Below, one piece after another: positions 5,514 through 5,576 of a stretch of 5,576 nt of DNA. Position 1 is the first letter of the stretch; each line of letters opens with the position of its first letter. The notes beneath the pieces were generated by a model that had not been told where the DNA came from, ran no database searches, and saw only the letters and a program-made list of their open reading frames with translations. The stretch is from the NCBI GenBank assembly GCA_012513595.1, contig JAAZBY010000196.1, forward strand, positions 1-5,576. The letters run 5' to 3'. Position numbers and translations under genes: made by a program. The stretch is from Chloroflexota bacterium (lineage in GTDB: Bacteria; Chloroflexota; Anaerolineae; UBA1429).

Positions 5514-5521
5514 CACCTCCT
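5514..5521 (-). promoter_or_regulatory. Strong ribosome binding site of the alpha/beta-hydrolase gene
   Basis: The - strand reads AGGAGGTG, nearly fully complementary to the 16S rRNA 3' end, four bases before a GTG start codon (six if counted from AGGAGG). It fixes the start of the gene at 5509. Confidence 0.8.
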
Positions 5522-5563
5522 ACGGCGGGGGCACGTCTGCGGCCCGGCGGGACGCTGCCGCCT

Positions 5564-5575
5564 CCCCCCCCCCCC
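5564..5575. repeat. Homopolymer run of 12 C at the window end
   Basis: Twelve C in a row (twelve G on the - strand) lie about 55 bases upstream of the hydrolase start codon, one base from the window edge. It may be a genuine slippage-prone tract in the promoter region or a sequencing or assembly edge effect. Confidence 0.6.
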
Positions 5576-5576
5576 A

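Noticed and set aside
4641..5516. A 291-codon alternative - strand frame over the hydrolase gene
   Set aside because: Its product is Arg/Pro/Gly-rich with no motif, while the other frame shows a full Ser-Asp-His hydrolase pattern.

Overview
The window is very GC-rich and densely coding. It contains four genes that I can support: two on the + strand and two on the - strand, in the order + (560-1483), - (1584-3698), + (4078-4644), - (4682-5509). Strong Shine-Dalgarno sites precede all four, and three of the four start with GTG. The secreted protein ends in a short LPLIMR-type tail. I associate that tail with extracellular proteins of Chloroflexota (Anaerolineae and relatives), so I tentatively place the window there, probably in an uncultured, high-GC member. 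This rests on one motif and general style, not on a marker gene.

Region by region: positions 1-559 hold no supported gene. They carry a compact nested palindrome (112-157), an interspersed-repeat-like inverted repeat (228-287) and a sigma70-type promoter (411-439). Next come a zinc-ribbon protein with a two-helix membrane hairpin (560-1483), a convergent stem-loop (1545-1580), and a large secreted protein with a five-bladed beta-propeller of glycosidase type plus two copies of a C-terminal module (3698-1584, - strand). The divergent intergenic region (3699-4077) holds an extended -10 promoter for the secreted protein, a G-quadruplex-capable tract, and a promoter for a second, paralogous zinc-ribbon membrane protein (4078-4644). 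That gene converges, over a perfect stem-loop, on an alpha/beta-hydrolase gene (5509-4682, - strand). The window ends in a run of 12 C.

The most interesting theme is the pair of zinc-ribbon membrane proteins. Their first ~46 residues are about two-thirds identical, while the region between ribbon and membrane hairpin is completely different: a Pro/Ala-rich linker with an internal 41-residue duplication in one, a charged helix in the other. Both genes have similar predicted promoters (TTGNNN-N17-TATNAT), leaders of about 115 nt, and the same SD-to-GTG spacing. This suggests a duplicated, co-regulated membrane sensor or scaffold family of unknown role. Each copy converges on a hydrolase-type gene (a secreted propeller protein and an alpha/beta-hydrolase). 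Whether the genes work together is not shown by the sequence; the alternating strands argue against a single operon.
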